Shown here: in pieces, positions 18,260 to 27,378 of the stretch | Numbering within the stretch: position 1 is the stretch's first letter | How the letters are laid out: each line of letters opens with the position of its first letter | Assembly: GCA_951394045.1 (NCBI GenBank) | Contig: OX595999.1 | Span: 1,488,001-1,552,000 of the forward strand | DNA length: 64,000 nt | Reading direction: 5' to 3' | DNA from: Nitzschia sp. DOCU1 | Taxonomy: Eukaryota; Bacillariophyta; Bacillariophyceae; Bacillariales; Bacillariaceae | The notes under the pieces: model-generated | Seen by the model: only the letters and a program-made list of their open reading frames with translations | Databases searched by the model: none | What the model was told of the DNA's origin: nothing | Translations under genes and position numbers: made by a program

Positions 18260-21200
18260 GGCCTATGTCCAGCTACGTAGGTAGCTAAATTTTTATAAAG
18301 AAAAAGAAAAGAAAAAGAAGGGGAGAAGTGCGAAGAATCTCGCTTCATCAATAAGCAAGAAAATCCTTTAGCAGCCCCCGCGATTTAGCGTTGCTTCAGG
18401 GCGAAAAGTTGGGGAAGCCATGCCGGCGTGCGCGCCGGCCATAGTCCAACTGGTCCAATATTTTTTGTCCGAATCAATCATCGGAAGGATGAGCTGTGAC
18501 AATGGTGCAACACAAAAAAGCCATTCACTTTGAAACTTTCATTTGCAATTACTCCTCCAGTACTGCTGCTGCACTTCCACCACTGTATACCTATGGACTA
18601 CTTGAATTGTGCTATACAGTGGCTGCAGCTAGAATATTATGTGATTGCTAGTTATTATTAAATTACTACTTGAAAAAGCTTCATTACCGAGGTAAATGCA
18701 ACAACAAGTTGGACAAAGTATTGTAATCCATGCATTCCTAACATCATCATACAATTTCCCCACCATGTCCTCTTTATCTAGTTCTTACCAATGTGGGAAT
18801 TTAGGATCAACGGGAAGGTTGTGTGCCTCCCTAATCTTCCGCCAGTTGGAAATCATTGTGTAACACTGCAGCTTGTTTACAAACGTTGGGTCTCCAATAT
18901 TGTAACCGTTTGGTACCTCCCAATGTTGATATCTCTTGTCAGCAGGAACCTGGCAGTATTCAAGAGAGTTCTTTTCTGCCTTTCTTGCATGGTGCTTCCC
19001 TGATCGCTCCCAGCCGCATCTGTAACATCTTTGGACCCGGCGTGGGGCTCTAGCTTTTGGAGTGCTTCCTTGCTTCATGTGAATTCGTGGTAAAACAATG
19101 TGGGACACTGCATGCTGCCGTGGCGGCAATGTCGCACTGTGAAGCTCAGGCGGGGGCACAAAAAGGATGGGATGCAATGCTTGATCCTGGACGGTTACAG
19201 CCATGGGTTCTGGGAAGGGTGGTGGGCCATTGGCAGGGCCTCTAAAAAGCTGCCCTGCAGCGGATTCTTTGAATTGCGATTGCAAAGTGGCAACGCCATG
19301 AGGGACGGTGGTTGCTTGTGTGATGCCAGTAGCTGGGCTGACGATAGAGATGATCTGATGGCGAGTTTGCACTCGATTTCTCTCTCTTTGGAATTCATCA
19401 AAGTATTCACGAATGATCTGGGTGCTTTTACCAAGTATTTGCTTTCGTTCTGTAGGAGGTTTTAGTCGCTCTTGTTCTGCCCTTGCATTATGGGCAGAAC
19501 ACAAAGCACCAAAGTCCACGGCAGTGTGTTGGCCCTCACGCCTCCCTGTGGTGTACTTTGGTAGAAGCTCATTGAATAGGGCTTTATCATCCGATGTCAT
19601 CTTTGTCACAGATAGCGGCAGTTGAATTTTGTCGTCCTGGCTTCCCTGGTGGTCGCATAGTTTCGTATAGATCTGTTCTGTATTGTCCGTAGATAGTAAC
19701 TGAATCGCAGCATCCACTGTACTACTAATAGTGCTCGCACCAGATTCTTCAACCAGGTTCAAGGAACGCCTGACCCATGGGATGTAGCAAGTTTCCCCTG
19801 TGCTTTCAAAATCATTTGGATTTGGCAAGTCACCAAAATAGCTGTCGACACCATGCGCATCTGCAGACAATTGTAAATTGTGTATGGTTTCGTGCTGGTA
19901 GAACCCTGCATATCGTGAAGGTGTCATGCCCCGTTCCACTTCACGGTCATGGTTCCACCGATGAACGAAGACTGCGATTAGGCAAATTGCCAATAGAGGC
20001 GCACTGAAAGTTGCCCTAAGGATGTCACGTAGCTGTCGGTGGAAACCTTCCAGCTGTGAGGTTCCTCGAACACAGTGCAGCGTCTTCTGCCCGCTACTAC
20101 TGGTCGTATAGTAGTAATAGTCAACATCAGTCTCGTCTGACACGCAACCTTTTCGGATGTGCTTGAGGAAATTTTCCACTTCTTTCCACGTCTGCTTTGA
20201 AAAAAGTGGCTCGCCTGTCTTGGCATCCTTGATATTTGCCATGAATCGACACGCACCTGCCACCCGGTCCTCCAAAGTCTTAGGATCTGGAATGATTCGT
20301 TCTATGCCTTCAAGAATTTTGGAGCTGGGACAAGACATACGGCGCTCTGCTTCTACCCGTGCTTTCCTTGGGTCGTTGGACCAACGTTTGCCAACCTCCT
20401 GCTCAAGCCTTTTGCTAAGTAGTACTGTCTCTTCTTCAATTCTTTTGGGATCTGGAATCATGATGCTATCGCGTAACAGCCCCCCGCCCTCATCATAGAA
20501 CCCATGCGACTTCTTCCATGTTTTCTTAATCCGCTTCTGGTAGTGGAAACAGTCGCCTTTCACACCATTTCGCTCAAAAATTGTATAGTCACCAACTTCT
20601 ACATGAAGTGGGGCACAGCCTTGGTGGCCATCTATCAATACAAAATCCACATCCTGATCATCATTGGCCCCTGACACATCCACTGGCCTATCTGGGTAGT
20701 TGTCAATTGTTGTGTCCTCTGGCAGTGCACGTGCCAAAACTTCATCGTCAACCGGTGCGATTCCTGCAGCAGGAACATCACCATTGGCAACACTAGCAGG
20801 AACAATTTCGGCAGCAACGGCAGCAACAACCTCATTGCATTCCCCTGTTGCCATTGGGTGGCGTCGTTGACATCGCTCAAGGTCCTCTTCATTCGACAAA
20901 GTCATGCAACTTCTTTTCCAAGCAACCTCTCGACCATTCTTAAAAGCACTTGCAATTGACTCATTTGACATCACCTGCACGTGGGGAGGCAAAGGGATCA
21001 TGACGGATCCATCAATTACATGAAGAATTTTTACCTCAATCCTGTCGTAGTGATGTCGTTTCTGTTCTTGCCCGATGATTTCTTCTAGATCAAATCTGAC
21101 CCGAACAACTTTCCCAATCCCACAGATCTTGTTGCCATTACGAGGAAACAAGCGCACAATTGGGAGGTCCAGCAACTCTTCCCGGGTGGGTTTTTTGTGA

Positions 21201-23767
21201 ACATTCACTAATGCTTGGAACAATTCATGGAGCTGCAAACCTACCCACGCATCCAGTGCTGCGTAGTTGATGCACTCTTGCGACAGTACTGGTGAACTCC
21301 ACACTGACCGAGCCAAGCTCTTATCAAGCCGTCGTCCTAAGAAATATAACACTAGGTCTTTCAAACTTTTCTTCTGTCGCGCTGGTAGTAGGCGGGCATT
21401 TTCTGCAACCGACCGACAATCAGAGAACTTGTGGTCCCTTCCAATGAAGTCCTCTGGAAACTTTCGCTTAAGTCGTGTCACATCCGCCTTTACTCCCACA
21501 CCAACAAGGCAGGCATTTTCGTGCGTGAGCAGTCTCCGTAATAAATCATTCGACCGACACCATGAGGTAACATCCACTGGATATTCCCCACTTGAATTCT
21601 TTATCATCTGCGGGAATGTTTGTCGAATTGATACAACTACAATGAGCCTGATGCTTGGTTCAATTTCGGTATCAGAATCATTCCTTGTTTGGGGTCTGTG
21701 CATTGCTAACTGTAGTGTCTCAGGAAATTGTTCGCTTCTATCTGCAGGGGTTAGGGAATCCCATTCAATGTCAAATCCCACGGGAACCTTGACTCCTTTG
21801 TCGAACTCAGCCAGAAACTTAAGTGCGACTTCCTCGAAAGCTTGGTACGTTCTAACCCACACGGGATTTGTCGGAAGCATTGCTGGGGGCAACGATGACT
21901 CCTCTAGTAACCCATCAACATTGGGATCATTCTTCCCAAGCGATGGGAATGCACGCAATAGTGCCCTATATTCCTGGCAGCAGCTATCAGTGTAGAATAG
22001 CCGCACTTCCTCAAATCCTCGCACTTGATATCGGTGGCGAATACCCCTAAGAATGTGCTCAACCTCATCATTGTTGCCCGCTAGAACAAAGTTGGTAGAG
22101 ACAACTTCATTGTACTCATTCATCACAGTGTAAATGGAGTCAAAGGCACGCACCACTGCATTGTCTTTGTCACGGTTAAAAACAAACTTTGTCACCTTGT
22201 AGGACTTGTCGCCTTTTAAAACCCTTCCACCCTTCAGCTGAAGGCTGCGTTCGTAGTAGGGTAGGAGCTTTAGAACCCGCAAAATAAAATGATGTTCAAG
22301 ATATTGGCGAGAAGGTAGATCAACTGCAACATCAGACAGCTCTAGCTGCATAATATTGCGGTAGTCGTCAACAGACATTGGAGTAAGGGAACGTTTCACT
22401 GATGGATTGTTGAAGAATGAATCAGCTTTTTCTTGGGCCTGCCGGAAAAGATTATTCCGCAGGCTAAGGACAGTCCTTCGAACCGAGAGAAAGGAGGATT
22501 TTTGAGCAACGTCTTCAAAGACCCAGTCACTGAAGCCACTCGTAATTGCTCGCTGTCGTGTCATGACAAGGCCTAGATGGCTTCGAAGAGTCTTTGGTAG
22601 ATATTTCAATACCTCTGGATCGTAGCCTGTAAAATAATAACGATGATCGACAACATCATCCTCATTGCCTATTTTCTCCAATTCCTGCCTGCCCTTCCTG
22701 AGATTACAGTAGTAACGGCTCGCAAATAAGTAGCCACTTGACCCATCTGCATCATGAAATGGGCGAACAAAATTTGTAAAAAAGGAGTCACGACAAGTGC
22801 AGGGTGGAGATTGGAAGCCATGCCATTTACATGGCATCTGACCAGTTGGTAGTTCCCTTGGATCCGTCTTGTCAGGGGCGAAGAATTTTATACGAGCAAA
22901 TTTTGGGGCAAGGAAGTCGGCAGCAGTGGGGAAAGGAAAGCGCGAGCCTTCCCTCCAAGTATATTCGTTGTCTTCCCATGGGAAGTGCCTGAAGTCAGTA
23001 GTCCACTGTCGATGCTGGTTTGACTGTGGAACAGCATTGACCATGGACCGCCTGAGTTCATGCATGACTTTCCCAATTTTCAGTCGAAACAATGGTGGGA
23101 CATTTGCCATATTTACTCCAGGCAATGGGTCCGAAACAGTAGGCTCTCTTGCTTCAGGCAGATTGTTATTCATTTGTGTCAAATTAGTATCGCCACTGGT
23201 AGTATCACTAGTCGTAGTTGACTGTGAATTTGATTGTTTGTTCTGGTTGCAATGCGGCAGGAAGAAGCCATTGCGGCGATTTGTCAGCTCTTTTTCCCTA
23301 GCAAGACGTTCACGCTCAATCTCAGCAGCCGTTCGACGAGTATATTTCTCCCCACGCTTTCTACCACGACCCTGACAGTTCTCTTGTCGTCTTGGCTCCT
23401 CCATTGCGACAGTAGGGATAGTGAATGTGACGTGACGACGTAATAATAATTGTCTTGTCCATCATGTCCATTGCGGATCTCGGTGTTTCATGTTTCGATA
23501 ATTCATGCGGCTCGGCATTGGAGGGAGTGGCGGGCTCGCAAGATATCAAGAATACACAAAAAGAAGTTTCAAATTGGTAAATTGTATGTCAATTTTTATT
23601 CTTTTGTGTCCTAGTGTTAAACGAGCTATCAAAGCGTCCTTAAACAAGCTATCAAAGTAGGACACGATGAGGACGCGAATTCGGTCAAAAACCATTGATT
23701 TTGGACAGAAGTGGGGCATTTCTGTCATAAGCTATCAAAGAGCTACCTACGTGGTTCGACACTCGCC
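18260..23767 (-). mobile_element. TIR DNA transposon, copy 3 of 3
   Basis: Third head-to-tail unit of 5,508 bp with the same inverted repeats (18260-18286 and 23741-23767), subterminal repeats and gene. Its right end is followed by the 8-bp target duplication at 23768-23775 and then unrelated sequence, which defines the end of the array. Confidence 0.85.
18785..23404 (-). CDS. DDE transposase with inserted 3'-5' exonuclease, copy 3
   Basis: The 1,539-aa product is identical to those of copies 1 and 2, with the same catalytic residues and zinc-binding clusters. The leader between the ATG and the right end of the unit (about 360 bp) must hold the promoter and is the same in all three copies, so each copy probably carries its own promoter. 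Confidence 0.75.
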   Translation of the reverse strand: MEEPRRQENCQGRGRKRGEKYTRRTAAEIERERLAREKELTNRRNGFFLPHCNQNKQSNSQSTTTSDTTSGDTNLTQMNNNLPEAREPTVSDPLPGVNMANVPPLFRLKIGKVMHELRRSMVNAVPQSNQHRQWTTDFRHFPWEDNEYTWREGSRFPFPTAADFLAPKFARIKFFAPDKTDPRELPTGQMPCKWHGFQSPPCTCRDSFFTNFVRPFHDADGSSGYLFASRYYCNLRKGRQELEKIGNEDDVVDHRYYFTGYDPEVLKYLPKTLRSHLGLVMTRQRAITSGFSDWVFEDVAQKSSFLSVRRTVLSLRNNLFRQAQEKADSFFNNPSVKRSLTPMSVDDYRNIMQLELSDVAVDLPSRQYLEHHFILRVLKLLPYYERSLQLKGGRVLKGDKSYKVTKFVFNRDKDNAVVRAFDSIYTVMNEYNEVVSTNFVLAGNNDEVEHILRGIRHRYQVRGFEEVRLFYTDSCCQEYRALLRAFPSLGKNDPNVDGLLEESSLPPAMLPTNPVWVRTYQAFEEVALKFLAEFDKGVKVPVGFDIEWDSLTPADRSEQFPETLQLAMHRPQTRNDSDTEIEPSIRLIVVVSIRQTFPQMIKNSSGEYPVDVTSWCRSNDLLRRLLTHENACLVGVGVKADVTRLKRKFPEDFIGRDHKFSDCRSVAENARLLPARQKKSLKDLVLYFLGRRLDKSLARSVWSSPVLSQECINYAALDAWVGLQLHELFQALVNVHKKPTREELLDLPIVRLFPRNGNKICGIGKVVRVRFDLEEIIGQEQKRHHYDRIEVKILHVIDGSVMIPLPPHVQVMSNESIASAFKNGREVAWKRSCMTLSNEEDLERCQRRHPMATGECNEVVAAVAAEIVPASVANGDVPAAGIAPVDDEVLARALPEDTTIDNYPDRPVDVSGANDDQDVDFVLIDGHQGCAPLHVEVGDYTIFERNGVKGDCFHYQKRIKKTWKKSHGFYDEGGGLLRDSIMIPDPKRIEEETVLLSKRLEQEVGKRWSNDPRKARVEAERRMSCPSSKILEGIERIIPDPKTLEDRVAGACRFMANIKDAKTGEPLFSKQTWKEVENFLKHIRKGCVSDETDVDYYYYTTSSSGQKTLHCVRGTSQLEGFHRQLRDILRATFSAPLLAICLIAVFVHRWNHDREVERGMTPSRYAGFYQHETIHNLQLSADAHGVDSYFGDLPNPNDFESTGETCYIPWVRRSLNLVEESGASTISSTVDAAIQLLSTDNTEQIYTKLCDHQGSQDDKIQLPLSVTKMTSDDKALFNELLPKYTTGRREGQHTAVDFGALCSAHNARAEQERLKPPTERKQILGKSTQIIREYFDEFQRERNRVQTRHQIISIVSPATGITQATTVPHGVATLQSQFKESAAGQLFRGPANGPPPFPEPMAVTVQDQALHPILFVPPPELHSATLPPRQHAVSHIVLPRIHMKQGSTPKARAPRRVQRCYRCGWERSGKHHARKAEKNSLEYCQVPADKRYQHWEVPNGYNIGDPTFVNKLQCYTMISNWRKIREAHNLPVDPKFPHW

Positions 23768-23775
23768 CCTTTGTT
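23768..23775 (+). repeat. Right target-site duplication of transposon array (8 bp)
   Basis: CCTTTGTT, identical to 7224-7231 on the other side of the 16.5-kb array. Confidence 0.8.
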
Positions 23776-24093
23776 ACCTTAGATCCCTCAGGGGGGCATC
23801 GATTCAACCCCGATTTCGTCTTCCCCCAAAATACTCAACCCATATGAAAAGCAACAACGCACCTTCTCGTATGTGGCTCATCCATTTCATGTCCTGCCAA
23901 GATGCTATCCACAGCAACTATGAAGACATCATCTCACTGAATGTTAGGAGAAGAGATTCAACAGATGCGTGTTTAGCAGTGTTAGTTTAGAGAGCCTCTC
24001 TCTTTACCCACAGCCGCCAGAAAAGGCACGGTCTGGCACGGCGCGCAAGGAATACAAGAAAGATCTGCTGAAGCTGTCTTTCAGTAAAATACA
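23776..24093. other. Intergenic region upstream of D2HGDH gene
   Basis: Unique sequence between the transposon array and the D-2-hydroxyglutarate dehydrogenase start; it presumably contains that gene's promoter. No recognisable element was seen. Confidence 0.4.
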
Positions 24094-25795
24094 ATGTGGG
24101 GTGGTCTAATGGTGGCAGCGAGAAAGGCCATGCCGAGCCTCTCTCCTGTTTGGTCTCGCATAGGCAACAATAGGCACCAATGGTTGTGGGGGCGGAGTCA
24201 GAATGGAAAGTCGCCTCGCAGTATTTCATCGTCGGCATCATGCGCAAGCAAAAGTGGTCGCCCTGTGTTGGTGTCGCCAACAGAAGCAGATGCCAGAGAA
24301 CTCTTCCAGAGAATGAATTCCCGACCCGACAGTATCATATCGCAAGATTCTAGCAGGCTTGCCAAGTACAATCAGGACTGGACGGTAAGTCTCTTTGTCG
24401 TGTTCGTCCTTGTTGCTATCATTAAGTTCTCGCTCATTTCCCTTTTGGCGCCCTGTGAAACAGAAACAGTACCGGGGAACTTCGTCTATAGTTGTTCGAC
24501 CAGAATCGACAGAAGAAGTTTCCAAGGTTCTGGAATATTGTAATGAGCGTCGCATAGGAGTAGTTCCTCAGGCGGGAAACACGGGGTTGGTGGGGGGCAG
24601 TGTAGGATTGTCAGCCCCACTATCATCTGGCGAGGAGATCATCTTGAGCGTCGAACGACTCAATACAATTCACGGCCTGGATCCCAATAGTGGTATTCTC
24701 AAAGCCCAATCGGGGTGTATTTTGCAGGAACTGCAACACTATGCCGCCCGGCAAGACCATTTAGCGCCGGTAGACTTGGGCTCCAAGGGCTCTTGCTTGA
24801 TTGGTGGGAATCTCAGCACCAATGCGGGAGGCTCCTACTATTATCGATATGGGAGTTTGCATGCCAACACCATGGGTCTACAAGTCGTCTTGCCGAATGG
24901 TAGAATTTTGAATTTGGGGTACGATCCTTGCCTTTTGAAGGACAATACGGGCTACGATCTCAAGCATTTATTCATAGGGGCCGAAGGGACGCTGGGAGTG
25001 ATTACGAATGTGGCATTATTGTGCCCCCGTCTACCACAATCCAAATGTGCTGCCTTGTTAGCATGTGCCAGCTATGAAGAAGTTTATCATACTCTTGACT
25101 TGGCCAAGTCGCATTTGGCAGAAGTCTTGGCTGCCTTTGAATTCATGGACCAGACCATTTTGGAGTTGGTGATGGAGACACATTACCACCCATTCCCTTT
25201 GTCCGAGATACCAAGCTATACTATTTTGGTTGAGACACACGGGTCAAACGAAGAGCACGACCATGGCAAGCTTCAAGACTTTGTCGAGACTGCCTATGTG
25301 GACGGGTTGATTCAAGACGGGGCGATTGCCCAGAGTTTGAGCCAAGTCGCCGAATTCTGGAAGATTCGAGAATCCTGCAATCCTAGTGTGGCTCAGCAAG
25401 GTTATGTCTACAAGTACGACGTTTCTCTGCCAGTCAAAGACTTTGAACACTTCATTCAAGACGTGGAGGCTGGCCTGGACAAAACGGAATTTTCCGACCA
25501 CGTTGTTTGTACCAACTGGGGTCATGTCATTGATGGCAACTTGCATTTGAATGTTGTCGTTCCAGGGTTGCGAGAATGCAACAACGACTTGTATCATTGT
25601 ATTGAAGAGCTGGTATTGGAAGGCGTGTTGTCAAGGGGTGGATCCATTTCGGCCGAGCATGGATTGGGCCAATACAAACGCAAACACATGACGAGAATCA
25701 AAGATGCTGCCACGCTCCAAACGATGCGGGAAATCAAGGCACTGTTTGATCCTCACGGAATTATGAATCCTGGAAAATATCTTCCCGACGAATAA
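24094..25795 (+). CDS. D2HGDH: D-2-hydroxyglutarate dehydrogenase, mitochondrial
   Basis: Two exons, 24094-24384 and 24464-25795, with a 79-bp GTAAGT...CAG intron, give about 540 aa. The splice joins YNQDWT to KQYRGTSSIVVRP in frame, reproducing the family's 'Y..DW....G.S..V..P' region. FAD-binding loop: PQAGNTGLVGGSVGL. The C-terminus SAEHGLGQYKRKH...FDPHGIMNPGKYLP is typical of the FAD-linked oxidase C-terminal (D2HGDH/D-LDH) fold. The basic, Ser/Arg-rich N-terminus (MVAARKAMPSL...) fits a mitochondrial presequence; Met at residue 6 is an alternative start. The enzyme oxidises D-2-hydroxyglutarate to 2-oxoglutarate. D-lactate dehydrogenase is the alternative, but the D-2-HG branch fits better. 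The gene is convergent with the next one (119 bp apart). Confidence 0.88.
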
Positions 25796-25913
25796 CGTTG
25801 ATCGAAGAAAGACTCAACTGTCTAGTAGGATTTTACGTAATAGATTTGATTCGGGCTGTATTTCAAAGTCAAAAAGTTCAATCTCAGTTTATTTCTTAAA
25901 AGAAGATGACATT

Positions 25914-26993
25914 CTACCCACGGTTCATCAAGTTCTCGACAGCCCCCTCCAATTCTTCTTGCGTCAATGGCCGACTTGGACTAATATGCAATACTCGTGC
26001 TTCCATTTTGGACAGGACAGGGCAAAAGTACACTCCCACCAAGACACCCGCCAGTTGCAGACGTTCTCCCTCAGGTCCAGGAATGGTCACATTGACAAAG
26101 CATTCGGCCGTGATGTGCGGGCGATCTCGTCCCAGATCCAAGACGAGGGAAATATCGTCGACGAAACTACCGGTACTGAATTGCGGACGCACCAAACCCT
26201 CCTCACAGGTCAACGTCGAAATTACGTCTCCAAAAATGCTTTGATTAGCAGCTCTCCACAAAATGTCATTACTATCAGGATGCCCCAAGGCATACTCGGC
26301 AATCTCTTGTGCAGTTGTGAGCTTTTGACCTTGATCCGTATAAAGAGTGTATTGCATGCGATGCAATTCCTTGGTGAGCGTGTATTCTTTCAATTCCGGA
26401 CGCTGCACATAATAGTCTACTAGATCTTGACAAGAAGTCAATTTGGAATCAATCAATTGATTGAGCTCCGTGATAAAGGCCGGGTTTGTAAATTTGGCCT
26501 GATAGGCTCGAATCTTTTGTAGGAGGCTTTGTTTTTTCGTCTCGGGATTCTCACTACTGCCACTTTGCTGGGGGGCCGGCGTTTCGGGTGCCGTCGGAGT
26601 AGCGTGGCTAGCAACACCGCCATACTCTTCTTCTTGCTCTCGTCGCCTGGCAGCAACTTTTAAACTCCACTCCCGACTAGCTTGTACAAAATCATGCAGA
26701 TCTTGCTTTAAAAGTCGACGTTGAACTCGAAAATCCGCTTTTAATTCTTGCAATTGATCTCCCAAATCCTCCTTGACTGCTCGGACGGTATGCTTGACGG
26801 CACGTCCCGTTCCTTTATAGGCCTTATGAATGCTTCCCCGGGTTTCTCGAACGCCTCGTTCCAAGTCTTGTTTTCGAAGCTGGTACTCAATCTCCAAATC
26901 CTTCCAGCTTTCTCGAACCAAATCACGCAACAAGGCGGCTGGACTGCTACTACTACTGCCTGCCTCGGATACGGGAACAGGCTCGTTTAACAT
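25914..26993 (-). CDS. Hypothetical coiled-coil protein
   Basis: Single-exon 359 aa. After a Ser-rich start, residues about 25-125 are charged and heptad-like (WKDLEIEYQLRKQDLERG, LKADFRVQRRLLKQDL), predicting a coiled coil. A Pro/Ala/Thr linker follows, then a C-terminal globular part (about 155-359; YAQKF-like YQAKFTNPAF, GHPDSNDILWRAANQS, VTIPGPEGERLQLAGVLVG). I do not recognise the family and see no transmembrane segment or signal peptide. It lies tail-to-tail with the D2HGDH gene. Confidence 0.65.
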   Translation of the reverse strand: MLNEPVPVSEAGSSSSSPAALLRDLVRESWKDLEIEYQLRKQDLERGVRETRGSIHKAYKGTGRAVKHTVRAVKEDLGDQLQELKADFRVQRRLLKQDLHDFVQASREWSLKVAARRREQEEEYGGVASHATPTAPETPAPQQSGSSENPETKKQSLLQKIRAYQAKFTNPAFITELNQLIDSKLTSCQDLVDYYVQRPELKEYTLTKELHRMQYTLYTDQGQKLTTAQEIAEYALGHPDSNDILWRAANQSIFGDVISTLTCEEGLVRPQFSTGSFVDDISLVLDLGRDRPHITAECFVNVTIPGPEGERLQLAGVLVGVYFCPVLSKMEARVLHISPSRPLTQEELEGAVENLMNRG

Positions 26994-27378
26994 GGTTATA
27001 ATGGTGGAGTGTTGTTTGCAGCTGTCTTTGTCTGATCCGTGCCCAAAATATGACCATCATGCCTCTCCATTTGAATCGTACTTCGTTCCTTCTTTCTCGG
27101 ATGGCAGAGAGCCTCGCGTGATGTGGGCTCGTGTTGGGAAGCTTCTGGAAAGCATCCGTAGGAATTGGTACTACTTCTACGCAAGGTCACATCCACGACT
27201 CGCCGCACCTTTTCGTTCACGACCTACCGGTAGGACCCCAACGGTTGGCGGGAAGTCTCGTTGCGACTACCACCCTTCATTTTTTCGCGTTGATAAAAGC
27301 CATGCCACTATCATACTACGGTCACTCCAAATCTCGTCTATCAATAATGTATTTATTATTATTCACCGACGACGACTA
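26994..27378. other. Intergenic, between two minus-strand genes
   Basis: It should contain the promoter of the coiled-coil gene and the 3' end of the diflavin reductase gene. Nothing specific was recognised. Confidence 0.4.

Noticed and set aside
7232..23767. Reading the array as a host gene family of three tandem exonuclease genes
   Set aside because: Inverted repeats at both ends of each unit, an 8-bp target duplication around the whole array and almost no divergence fit a transposon better.
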